Positions 17,589-25,241 of a stretch of DNA of 64,000 nucleotides are shown piece after piece. The first letter of the stretch is position 1, and each line of letters begins with the position of its first letter. The translations under genes were made by a program, and so were the position numbers. Under the pieces are notes generated by a model. The model saw nothing but the letters and a program-made list of their open reading frames with translations, was not told the origin of the DNA and did no database searches. The stretch is from NCBI RefSeq assembly GCF_010747415.1, contig NZ_JAAGNZ010000001.1, forward strand, positions 1,364,001-1,428,000. Direction: 5' to 3'. Origin of the DNA: Spirosoma agri. GTDB taxonomy: Bacteria > Bacteroidota > Bacteroidia > Cytophagales > Spirosomataceae.

Positions 17589-18866
17589 ATGGACAATGAG
17601 CATACACCAGTAACCCCGTTACAACCTGATTTCGCCACCTATCTATTTGCCCGACGGGAGGCTTTGCTAAACAGCTGGCGCACAATATGCGAGCAGGATA
17701 CCACACTACAGAGCGTTTCGGGTCTTTCTCGTGAAGAGTTTAATGACATGGTTCCGACCATTTTGAATATACTGGGTCAGCGGTTGAACGGAGATCCGGT
17801 TGTGCTGAACCCCATTCAGGTGGCCAATGAACACGGATTACATCGGTGGCATAAAGGCTATACCTTACGGGAATTACTACGGGAAATTGGGCACCTGTTT
17901 CGCGGAATAACCGACGAACTGCGAACCTACGCAACCCTTTATTCAGCCACCAGTATCGAGACAATGGCGGAAGCTTACCGTATGGTTATGTGGCTAAATG
18001 AAGATACCGTAGAAGGCAGTGCCGCCCGTTATGATGAACTGGAACGGACTGCTGCGGCCAGTCGCGCCGATACCCTTCAGATGGCTCTCAACCAACTGAA
18101 CGAGCTTTCGCACCAGCGTTCGGATCTGCTACGCACCTCCAGTCATGATCTGCGCAGTAGTGTGGGTATCGCGCAGGGTGCTGCCTCCATGCTTGATATG
18201 GAAACGAACAGTCCTGAAGAGCGCGGTCAGTTGATGGAAATGCTCAGCCGAAACCTGGCCAACCTGGAAACGATGCTTCAAAATCTTATGAATCTGGCGA
18301 GGCTGGAAGCGGGGCAGGAGGTTCCGGAAATCAGCACGTTTGATGTGGCAAAACTACTACGCGAGCTGGTTCAAAGCACGCAGCCCCTGGCCGCGCACCG
18401 GGGATTGCCGCTTTTGAGCAACGGTCCGGAAGCGCTTATTGTGGAGAGTGATCCGAACAAGGTCCGGCGTATTGTGCAGAATCTGCTGATAAACGCGCTG
18501 ACCTACACACCAGCGGGTATCGTCTCTGTTTCCTGGGTAGGAGAGGGCGAACACCGCTGGTCAATTGCTATTCAGGATACGGGCCCCGGATTGCCGGACA
18601 ACGCATCAACGTCGATGATTGGTACATTAAAACCTACTCAGGATAGTGCATCTGTATTCGAGAGTCGCGAAGCTCCCAACGAACCCGTTAGTGATTCGCC
18701 GGGTCCACCACGTCAGGCAAATACAATCAAATCGACAGGCGAAGGGGTAGGTTTACACATCGTGAAGCGGTTGTGTGAATTGCTGGAAGCAAATCTTGAT
18801 ATCGAAACTAGCCCCGATAAGGGTACGCTGGTTCGGGTTCGTTTCTCCATGATATACAGAAAGTAG
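17589..18866 (+). CDS. Sensor histidine kinase with RsbRD-like N-terminal domain
   Basis: A 425-residue soluble kinase with no membrane segment. Residues about 12-150 are all-helical and look like the RsbRD N-terminal (globin-like) sensory domain. The H box is SSHDLRSS with His186. The N box is QNLLINALTYTP with Asn302, G1 is DTGPGLP (330-336) and G2 is GEGVGLHIVKRL (384-395). Between G1 and G2 lies an unusually long, Pro/Ser/Asn-rich and probably disordered stretch of about 45 residues in place of the F-box/lid. It probably phosphorylates the receiver encoded at 16932-17417, transcribed divergently 171 bp upstream. Confidence 0.88.
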   Translation: MDNEHTPVTPLQPDFATYLFARREALLNSWRTICEQDTTLQSVSGLSREEFNDMVPTILNILGQRLNGDPVVLNPIQVANEHGLHRWHKGYTLRELLREIGHLFRGITDELRTYATLYSATSIETMAEAYRMVMWLNEDTVEGSAARYDELERTAAASRADTLQMALNQLNELSHQRSDLLRTSSHDLRSSVGIAQGAASMLDMETNSPEERGQLMEMLSRNLANLETMLQNLMNLARLEAGQEVPEISTFDVAKLLRELVQSTQPLAAHRGLPLLSNGPEALIVESDPNKVRRIVQNLLINALTYTPAGIVSVSWVGEGEHRWSIAIQDTGPGLPDNASTSMIGTLKPTQDSASVFESREAPNEPVSDSPGPPRQANTIKSTGEGVGLHIVKRLCELLEANLDIETSPDKGTLVRVRFSMIYRK

Positions 18867-18945
18867 CCAGTGGAGCAAACGGGGGTCCAGAAAAGGCTGT
18901 CGTTGCTGAACTCTGTAGGATTGCGGTTCCAGACTATAGCTGCGC

Positions 18946-20085
18946 TCAGTCACTAATCAAGGCACCATGCGTTTGGCTCATAATACCCCGAAGCGCAGGA
19001 GTGAACATACGCAGGGTTCGCAGGGCGGTCTCCGTTACCCAGGCATTGCCAAAAAGCTGCTGAACCGTTCGCCCTATCCACAGTCGACGGGCGAATTGTT
19101 CCGACCACGCGCGCTGGTAACGCTGTTCCAGTTCAGAGCGGGTGAGTTGGCCTTGCAGAAACGAACTGGCCAGGTTGCTGGCCAGCTTGGCACCGCGAAT
19201 CGCCATTGCCATACCATTGCCGCACAGGGGCGTAATGAGTCCTGCCGAATCGCCCGTCATCAGTATATGGTTGTCGATCACCTGCTTCGGCGCAAACGAG
19301 ATATCATTGATCACTTCGGGTCTTTCGTACAGAAAATCGGCGTTCTCGAAAACAGTTTTCAGGTGCGGATTTCGATACAGAATCCCATTTTCCATAGCTG
19401 GAATCGTACCGAACTGCCGCAAGTTTGATCGGGTCGTGAGGTAGCACAGACAGTATTTATCATCCTCGATGGCCGACATGCCGCAGTAACCATGACTAAA
19501 GTTATGAAGCGCGATCAGGTCCGTCGGGAAGTCACACCGGATGTGGTATTTGACACCAATGTACGGAGAGGGTTGTCGCATGAAAGCCCGATCGAGGGTC
19601 TTGTCGAGCTTCGACCGTTTGCCGAATGCACCCAGCACCAAACGGCTGGTCAGTGTCTGGCTCGTTATGCCGGTCCGATCACTGACCGAGATCTCGAACT
19701 GGTTGTCATTGAACGAGACCGTCTCAACCTGGCTAGCCAGCAGAAACGCTACACCAGCTAGTTTAGCCAGCTGGTATAACTCGTAATCAAGGGTATAGCG
19801 ACTGATGCCAAAGCCACCCATATCCAATGGCGCGTACAACGACTGACCTGACGGTGCCGATACCTGAAACCGATTGATGGCCGCTGCGCCAAGTGCCGAC
19901 AAATCGACGCCCAGCGACTGAACATACGGTTTTACCTCGTTCGAAACGTACTCACCACAGACCTTATGAAAGGGATAGGTCTTCCGTTCGACGAGCGTAA
20001 CAGAATGGCCGGCTCTCGCCAGTTCGAGTGCACTAACTAGGCCCGCCAGTCCCCCACCAATAATGACAACGTCTGTTTTGATCAT
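18946..20085 (-). CDS. FAD-dependent oxidoreductase of the geranylgeranyl reductase-like family
   Basis: A 379-residue flavoprotein. The N-terminal dinucleotide-binding motif is DVVIIGGGLAGLVSALELA, followed by VCGEYVSNEV. The GDSAGLITPLCGNGMAMA motif near residue 290 binds the FAD ribityl part. These are features of the squalene epoxidase/geranylgeranyl reductase group, which acts on lipid or polyketide double bonds. The ATG at 20085 is preferred over one six codons upstream because it lies right before the Rossmann strand. No prenyl or polyketide synthase gene is next to it, so the substrate is open. It is convergent with the kinase gene. Confidence 0.85.
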   Translation of the reverse strand: MIKTDVVIIGGGLAGLVSALELARAGHSVTLVERKTYPFHKVCGEYVSNEVKPYVQSLGVDLSALGAAAINRFQVSAPSGQSLYAPLDMGGFGISRYTLDYELYQLAKLAGVAFLLASQVETVSFNDNQFEISVSDRTGITSQTLTSRLVLGAFGKRSKLDKTLDRAFMRQPSPYIGVKYHIRCDFPTDLIALHNFSHGYCGMSAIEDDKYCLCYLTTRSNLRQFGTIPAMENGILYRNPHLKTVFENADFLYERPEVINDISFAPKQVIDNHILMTGDSAGLITPLCGNGMAMAIRGAKLASNLASSFLQGQLTRSELEQRYQRAWSEQFARRLWIGRTVQQLFGNAWVTETALRTLRMFTPALRGIMSQTHGALISD

Positions 20086-20185
20086 TCCGATTGTCGAAAG
20101 CACGACTGGTCCGGGGCTGTAGTTCCTGGTTCAGGGTGTTTTGTTTAAATTATCTCTATGATTTAGTAGACAATAATCACGACTG

Positions 20186-20215
20186 TTTGGTTTTACAAAA
20201 ACCGTTTTACATTTG
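20186..20215 (+). promoter_or_regulatory. Bacteroidota-type promoter of the GH13-like gene
   Basis: A TTTG at 20186-20189 and TACATTTG at 20208-20215 are separated by 18 bp. They match the Bacteroidota vegetative -33/-7 boxes (TTTG, TAnnTTTG). Transcription would start near 20221-20223, at or next to the ATG at 20220, so the mRNA could be leaderless. Confidence 0.5.
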
Positions 20216-20219
20216 CTCC

Positions 20220-22211
20220 ATGTCTATTGTGTCCAACGATCTGAAAGCCGATTGGCAGCTCAACCATCTGCTTTACACGGAAGCCTATCAATCTGGGCGT
20301 TCGTCGTTCATTCATAACCTGTTACCGCAGCTGGCGCTCCAGTTTTCGGTCTACCAGACGCTGGAAATCCTGCACAAGCGCTTAGGGAACGACGTACTTC
20401 GTCGGGCATTGGACCCGCTTGACACCATTCCGAGTCCGGTGAAAGGGCAGCCGGATGGCGAGTGGATCAAACAGAGTAACATGGTTGGGATCAATGTGCG
20501 CACGATCGGCTCTTTCTGGCAGGTTGTCAACTATGCCCTCACCCTTCCGGCCAGCCACGACAGTATCCATTTGCTTCCCATTTGGGAGCCGGGTATTGTC
20601 GGTAGTCTCTACGGCATGGTAAGCTGGCAGATCAATCCGGAATTCTTCGATGTTGAGCTGGCGCGGTATGTACCGGCACTGGACACCGTCGAAAAGCAGT
20701 TGAAAGTAGTGATGAATCTGCTTCATGCCATGGGTCGTACCGTGGGTATGGATGTAATTCCGCACACCGACCGTTTTTCGGAGATGGTGCTGGCCTGCCC
20801 GTCGCTGTTTGAGTGGGTGCAGCGCGATGGCGACAAAATTGCCGATCAGTCCAGTCTGGTGTATAAATACGTAGAGGAAGCCATCTGGCAGTACCTGAAA
20901 TACGTTGGTGCGGCTGACGGATCGCCGATAACGTTCGCGAAAGATGTTTTTTTCTCAACCGATCTGGCTATTCTCACCGACGATCAGCGGTTACGTATTC
21001 TGTTTGGGCTACCGAACGACTACGGCGGGCGGTTGCAGCGCCGAATCAATCTGATCCGGCACCTGACGGCCCAGGGCCTTGAAACGCTGCCCATGACTAT
21101 GGCCCCGCCTTATCGCGGCATCCACATCGACCCCACTGATTTTGTGGTGGACGACTACGATCAGACCTGGTATCAATACGCATTCGATGAGCCGCAGCCA
21201 ATGTCGAGGGTATTTGGTCCGCTGGCCCGCTACAGTTTCTACGAGTCGAAGGACAATAACCAGAACTGGGAGCTTGATTTTGACCGGCCCAATTACCCGG
21301 CCTGGGCGTATATCAGTCAGAAAGTGTACGACTGCCAGCAAACGTACAACTTCGATTTTATGCGGGGTGATATGGCCCATGTACAGATGCGGCCAACCGG
21401 TGTGCCGGAGATGGTCGGCCATTATTACGATCCGCTGCGGGCTATAAAACGGTACATCCGGGGCAACGGAATACCTCACTTCGCCTTCTTCGCCGAAACG
21501 TTTCTGGCCCCGCCCGATGTCATGGGGTACGGCGATGAACTGGACCATCTGGAAGCCATCGAAGCCGAATCGACACTGGGCGATTTACAGTCGCTGGTGG
21601 TGGGGTCGCCTGAGTTTAAACGGCAGTTTGCTGCCTATGCCGACTACCTGAACACCCGTCGGTTCTCGCCTAACTTTACCGTTATGACGGCGGATAAGGA
21701 TGACCCACGCTTCGATTTGTTTTATCGGACGGGTAATCTGTTTCGCTATTTCACCGCGTTGTTTCTGACCGACATGCCGAGCTACATTGGCCTGGGGTTC
21801 GAGTTACGCAATCGGCACGAAGAGCGCGGTGCGAACGAAGAGTACTCAAAACTTTACGTGTTCCAGATTGGCGATGACCGCCAGACCGACAAAGTAACGC
21901 ACGGGCCATATCAATGGGGGCAAAACACCGACCAGTTTAGACGTATTCTCCGCATCAGGACTTTTGCGGAACAGATCTGGCCGGTCATTGCTGAGAAAGA
22001 GACCCGGTGGCTTATTGCGCCCGACGAACGGAACGACAACGACTTCATTGCCTGGACGCACGCAGAACCGACTGGTTATCTGTTTGCTGCATCTTATTCC
22101 GGCGTACTACCTGATTCGATCCCCGGACTGGAGCTACCCGCATCGGCTGAACTAGTTTTTGACGAAAGCGGTTGCCGAGTCTGGCGCACCGTTGAACCAC
22201 TGGAGGAGTAA
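20220..22211 (+). CDS. GH13-like (alpha-amylase clan) enzyme
   Basis: A 663-residue protein without a signal peptide. Several motifs resemble GH13: SLYGMVSWQINPEFFD (129-144), GMDVIPHTDR as region I (176-185), FDFMRGDMAH as region II with Arg382 and Asp384 as likely nucleophile, and HFAFFAETFLAPP as region III with Glu426 as likely acid/base. Region IV is not obvious. The sequence lacks the classical NH of region I, so it is a divergent member and could be a transglycosidase or phosphorylase. The long upstream frame (from 20091) overlaps the divergent FAD gene; the ATG at 20220 follows a good promoter. The substrate is unknown. Confidence 0.65.
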   Translation: MSIVSNDLKADWQLNHLLYTEAYQSGRSSFIHNLLPQLALQFSVYQTLEILHKRLGNDVLRRALDPLDTIPSPVKGQPDGEWIKQSNMVGINVRTIGSFWQVVNYALTLPASHDSIHLLPIWEPGIVGSLYGMVSWQINPEFFDVELARYVPALDTVEKQLKVVMNLLHAMGRTVGMDVIPHTDRFSEMVLACPSLFEWVQRDGDKIADQSSLVYKYVEEAIWQYLKYVGAADGSPITFAKDVFFSTDLAILTDDQRLRILFGLPNDYGGRLQRRINLIRHLTAQGLETLPMTMAPPYRGIHIDPTDFVVDDYDQTWYQYAFDEPQPMSRVFGPLARYSFYESKDNNQNWELDFDRPNYPAWAYISQKVYDCQQTYNFDFMRGDMAHVQMRPTGVPEMVGHYYDPLRAIKRYIRGNGIPHFAFFAETFLAPPDVMGYGDELDHLEAIEAESTLGDLQSLVVGSPEFKRQFAAYADYLNTRRFSPNFTVMTADKDDPRFDLFYRTGNLFRYFTALFLTDMPSYIGLGFELRNRHEERGANEEYSKLYVFQIGDDRQTDKVTHGPYQWGQNTDQFRRILRIRTFAEQIWPVIAEKETRWLIAPDERNDNDFIAWTHAEPTGYLFAASYSGVLPDSIPGLELPASAELVFDESGCRVWRTVEPLEE

Positions 22212-22341
22212 TGGTTCGGTATCTTGCCGAACAAGTAATGAATCTATTTTCTGTCCTAAGAATCTCGCGACTCGGCAACGGAGTGCGTCATTGACTTACA
22301 AAAAGGTAGTTCGGTAGCAAGTTGAGCCTTACTTTTATGCT

Positions 22342-22405
22342 ATGAATCGTAACATACTCGACGGCCTTAATTTTGCGTCTAAACTGACCCCAAAGCGTGT
22401 GGCTA
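22342..22405 (+). repeat. 64-bp direct repeat, left copy (start of the radical SAM gene)
   Basis: Positions 22342-22405 match 23206-23269 at 62 of 64 bases. The differences are at repeat positions 13 and 36. The match begins exactly at the ATG of the radical SAM gene; upstream sequences differ. The two copies flank the xisH-xisI cassette. Confidence 0.95.
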
Positions 22406-22419
22406 TGACTGCCTACTGA
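22342..22419 (+). pseudogene. Truncated duplicate of the radical SAM gene 5' end
   Basis: The ATG at 22342 opens a 25-codon frame, MNRNILDGLNFASKLTPKRV plus five unrelated residues, and stops at 22419. The first 21 residues equal those of the intact gene at 23206 except for Ile/Val at residue 5. This copy probably keeps the ancestral promoter region, while the full gene now follows xisI. Confidence 0.85.
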
Positions 22420-22426
22420 TCCGAAA

Positions 22427-22859
22427 ATGGCACGCGATTTATTTCATCAACTCGTTCGAGAAGCGCTAGAAGCAGACTCTTGGACGATTACCCACGATCC
22501 GTTCGTACTAAAGTCAGGTAGTTTGCGAATGGAGATCGATCTAGCCGCTGAGCAAGTATTCGCGGCTGAACGGGGTACAGAACGGATTGTTATTGAACCG
22601 GGGCGCCGGAGCGATTAAAAGCTTCATTGGTAAATCAAAGCTGAATGATTTCTATGAGGCAAAAGGGCAGTACGACGTGTATCGGAGAGGGTTGAAAAGA
22701 GAAGGTATTCAACAAAAACTGTACCTGACAGTTGACGTTGATGTATTTGAGTCATTTTTTCAAAAAGCATTGATAGCTGAAACGCTGGAAGAGGAGATGG
22801 TATCGTTAATCGTTTATGATATACCAACTAAACGGATAGTACAATGGATAACCCGATAG
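22427..22859 (+). pseudogene. xisH: xisH, frameshifted by a 16-nt insertion
   Basis: Two frames together give an XisH (fdxN-element excision controlling factor; PD-(D/E)XK-like fold). The first frame (22427-22618) holds MARDLFHQLVREAL, TITHDPF and MEIDLAAEQVFAAERG. The second holds IKSFIGKSKLNDFYEAKGQY and ends SLIVYDIPTKRIVQW. Removing 22598-22613 joins Glu57 directly to Ile-Lys-Ser-Phe, rebuilding the family VEIKSF catalytic motif in a 138-residue protein, the normal length. So the gene is broken inside the E-x-K active-site codons. A TTG at 22587 could start the C-terminal part alone. It overlaps xisI by 16 nt. Confidence 0.85.
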
Positions 22860-23191
22860 CTGCGTACCGCAATATTGTCATTGAGTTGTTAGAATCATAT
22901 GCTAGGATTCCGTCCGTAAGCGCGGATAGTAATGAACTTGAAGAACAGCTTATTTTGGATACCCAGCGAGATCATTATCAGATACTGGCGATCGGTTGGG
23001 AAAATGGTCGGCGCGTCTATTATCCTGTTTTCCATGTTGATATTCGAGACAATAAAATCTGGGTGCAGGAAGACGCTACCGATTTTGATCTGGTTGGTGA
23101 GTTAGAACGACGTGGGGTGGCCAAGAGTGACATTGTATTAGCGTTTCAGTCACCTTACAAGCGGCCATATTCGGGCTATGCTGTTGCCTGA
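22844..23191 (+). CDS. xisI: XisI family protein
   Basis: A 115-residue protein with the XisI hallmarks: an N-terminal helix YRNIVIELLESYARIPS, then DTQRDHYQILAIGWENGRRVY, FHVDIRDNKIWVQED and the C-terminal GVAKSDIVLAFQSPYKR. XisI always pairs with XisH. In cyanobacteria the pair is linked to fdxN element excision, but the biochemical role in other bacteria is not settled. Its ATG overlaps the end of xisH by 16 nt, which implies translational coupling. It ends 14 bp before the intact radical SAM gene, so that gene may now be read from the cassette transcript. Confidence 0.9.
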   Translation: MDNPIAAYRNIVIELLESYARIPSVSADSNELEEQLILDTQRDHYQILAIGWENGRRVYYPVFHVDIRDNKIWVQEDATDFDLVGELERRGVAKSDIVLAFQSPYKRPYSGYAVA

Positions 23192-23205
23192 AAAACCAAA
23201 ATTTC

Positions 23206-23269
23206 ATGAATCGTAACGTACTCGACGGCCTTAATTTTGCATCTAAACTGACCCCAAAGCGTGTGGCTA
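23206..23269 (+). repeat. 64-bp direct repeat, right copy
   Basis: Right-hand copy of the 64-bp repeat described at 22342. It forms the functional 5' end of the intact radical SAM gene. Repeat-to-repeat distance is 864 bp. Confidence 0.95.
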
Positions 23270-24228
23270 ATGCGCTTAAGGTGTTATACAGTTATTATGA
23301 TTCACGGCAACGTGGCAAGGCCATTCAGCGGGGGTTGCCCATGTCAGTGTCGTTCGAGCCAACCACATCCTGCAATCTGCGCTGTCCCGAATGTCCCAGT
23401 GGGTTACGATCGTTTACGCGCCCGACCGGCATGCTTGGCGAAGAACTTTACAAGCGCACCATCGACGAACTTCACGAAACGCTGCTCTATCTGATCTTTT
23501 ATTTTCAGGGTGAACCCTATCTGCATCCGCAGTTCCTCGACCTTGTGCGTTATGCTACGGATCGTAATATCTATACCGCCACCAGTACGAACGCTCACTA
23601 CCTGACCGATGCCAACGCGCGCAAAACAGTGGAGTCAGGACTGGATCGACTCATTATTTCCATTGATGGCACGACGCAGGAAGTATACCAGCAGTATCGG
23701 GTAGGGGGGAAGCTCGAAAAGGTACTCGAAGGCACGAAGAATATCATTCGCTGGAAAAAGGAATTGAAATCAAGGACGCCCCATGTTGTGTTTCAGTTTC
23801 TGGTTGTCAAACCCAACCAGCATCAGATTGCCGAAGTGAAAAAATTGGCTCGTGAGTTGGGCGTGGATGAAGTCGGGCTGAAAACGGCTCAGATTTATGA
23901 GTATGAACATGGCTCAGACCTGATTCCGACGCTGGACCAATACAGCCGCTACGCTGCCCAATCGGACGGGACCTACGCTATCAAAAATGGTTTTGGCGAC
24001 CATTGCTGGAAAATGTGGCACTCCTGCGTAATCACCTGGGACGGTCTGGTCGTGCCGTGCTGCTTCGACAAAGACGCTCACCATCGGCTTGGCGACCTCC
24101 AGCAGCAGTCCTTCACCGATCTTTGGCATGGATCGGCTTATCAGGAATTTCGTCAGACATTACTCCGTTCGCGTTCCGAAATCGAGATGTGCCGCAACTG
24201 CACCGAGGGGACAAAGGTGTGGGCCTGA
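23206..24228 (+). CDS. Radical SAM/SPASM protein
   Basis: A 340-residue protein. The radical SAM cluster motif is Cys56-x3-Cys60-x2-Cys63 in TTSCNLRCPECPSG. A C-terminal SPASM domain has Cys residues in HCWKMWHSC, VVPCCFDKD and CRNCTEG. SPASM members modify peptides or other small substrates, or mature enzymes; no precursor peptide is evident nearby, so the substrate is unknown. The first 64 bp are duplicated at 22342, and the xisH-xisI cassette lies between the copies. An imperfect inverted repeat follows the stop codon. Confidence 0.88.
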   Translation: MNRNVLDGLNFASKLTPKRVANALKVLYSYYDSRQRGKAIQRGLPMSVSFEPTTSCNLRCPECPSGLRSFTRPTGMLGEELYKRTIDELHETLLYLIFYFQGEPYLHPQFLDLVRYATDRNIYTATSTNAHYLTDANARKTVESGLDRLIISIDGTTQEVYQQYRVGGKLEKVLEGTKNIIRWKKELKSRTPHVVFQFLVVKPNQHQIAEVKKLARELGVDEVGLKTAQIYEYEHGSDLIPTLDQYSRYAAQSDGTYAIKNGFGDHCWKMWHSCVITWDGLVVPCCFDKDAHHRLGDLQQQSFTDLWHGSAYQEFRQTLLRSRSEIEMCRNCTEGTKVWA

Positions 24229-24229
24229 G

Positions 24230-24318
24230 TCAATTGGTGACTGAGTGAAAGAGTGATTAATGATCAATTGAGGTAGCTTTTCTTTGCTCAATTACTCATT
24301 CGCTTGATCACCAATTGA
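24230..24318. repeat. Imperfect inverted repeat between the radical SAM gene and parA
   Basis: Outer arms 24230-24240 and 24308-24318 are a perfect 11-bp inverted repeat (tcaattggtga). Similarity continues inward with mismatches, and inner arms near 24263-24272 and 24287-24296 (atcaattgag type) also pair. It may act as a terminator or be a worn palindromic repeat. Confidence 0.55.
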
Positions 24319-24323
24319 TTTTT

Positions 24324-24363
24324 GTGGAACATTCCGTGGAACAGTGCTTGGATTCGTGGAAAC
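24324..24363. promoter_or_regulatory. Three direct GTGGAAC repeats before parA
   Basis: GTGGAACA at 24324, CGTGGAACA at 24335 and CGTGGAAAC at 24355 lie just upstream of parA. Each resembles one half of a parS palindrome (consensus half CGTGAAACA). They are direct, not inverted, so a full parS is not present. They may bind ParB or control parAB. Confidence 0.3.
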
Positions 24364-24398
24364 TATCCGGCATATTTGGGACTGCAACGCACAGACCC

Positions 24399-25181
24399 AT
24401 GGGTAAAGTCATTGCTATCGCCAACCAAAAAGGTGGCGTCGGTAAAACTACGACAACAATCAATTTGGCCGCCAGCTTGGCCGCCCTCGAATTTCAAACG
24501 CTTATTGTGGATGCAGATCCGCAGGCAAACTCAACCTCCGGGCTGGGGTACAATCCAAAAGAAATCGAGAACAGCATTTACGAGTGCATGGTCGAAGGAG
24601 TTCGTCCGCAGGATGCTATTATTCAGACGGATTTCCCGAACCTGAACTTACTTCCTTCGCACATTGACCTCGTTGGTGCTGAGATCGAGATGATTAACCT
24701 CCAGAACCGGGAGGATAAGATGAAAAACGCACTCGACAGCATCCGCGACGATTACGATTTCATCATTATCGACTGCTCGCCATCGCTGGGATTGATCACC
24801 ATTAACAGTCTGACTGCTGCCGATTCCGTTATTATTCCGGTTCAATGCGAGTATTTTGCGCTCGAAGGATTGGGTAAACTGCTGAATACGATCAAGATCA
24901 TTCAGTCGCGGTTGAACACGCAACTGGCCATCGAAGGCATTCTGCTGACCATGTATGATCTGCGCGTTCGACTCTCGAATCAGGTAGTGGGTGAGGTAAC
25001 GAGCCATTTCCAGCAGATGGTGTTCAGCACGATCATTCCGCGAAACATTCGGTTGAGTGAATCGCCCAGTTTTGGTGTTCCGGCCCTGGCGCAGGATGCT
25101 GACAGCAAAGGAGCCGTCAGTTATCTGAATCTGGCCCGCGAAATTCTGGCTAAGAATGGCCTGATGCCGCATGAAGTGTAA
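24399..25181 (+). CDS. parA: Chromosome-partitioning ATPase ParA (Soj)
   Basis: A 260-residue Walker-type ATPase. The deviant Walker A is [10 protein letters not shown] (residues about 11-20), and the A' and B motifs [11 protein letters not shown] and [13 protein letters not shown] are present. ATG 24399 gives the usual start [13 protein letters not shown]; the upstream extension has no family similarity. ParA forms ATP-dependent dimers on the nucleoid that move ParB-parS complexes. ParB follows after 60 bp, with two small palindromes between them. Confidence 0.96.
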   Translation: MGKVIAIANQKGGVGKTTTTINLAASLAALEFQTLIVDADPQANSTSGLGYNPKEIENSIYECMVEGVRPQDAIIQTDFPNLNLLPSHIDLVGAEIEMINLQNREDKMKNALDSIRDDYDFIIIDCSPSLGLITINSLTAADSVIIPVQCEYFALEGLGKLLNTIKIIQSRLNTQLAIEGILLTMYDLRVRLSNQVVGEVTSHFQQMVFSTIIPRNIRLSESPSFGVPALAQDADSKGAVSYLNLAREILAKNGLMPHEV

Positions 25182-25182
25182 G

Positions 25183-25232
25183 GCGGGTAAGAACCCGCTG
25201 GTAGTGCAGAGAAAATGCGGGTTTCTACCCGC
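25183..25232. repeat. REP-like double palindrome between parA and parB
   Basis: Two 16-nt hairpins with identical stems: gcgggt-aaga-acccgc (25183-25198) and gcgggt-ttct-acccgc (25217-25232). Read on opposite strands their loops are similar (aaga and agaa), so they form an inverted pair as in bacterial interspersed mosaic elements. They fill almost the whole parA-parB gap. Confidence 0.65.
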
Positions 25233-25241
25233 GCTACAGGT

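Noticed and set aside
22213..22232. Small hairpin gttcgg...ccgaac after the GH13-like gene, first suspected to be a fourth copy of the long palindrome family
   Set aside because: The stem is only 6 bp and the conserved gtatct/agatac apex is absent.
24324..24363. A genuine parS site before parA
   Set aside because: The half-sites are direct repeats with wrong spacing; no 16-bp palindrome of the parS type was found, so only a weak regulatory call was kept.
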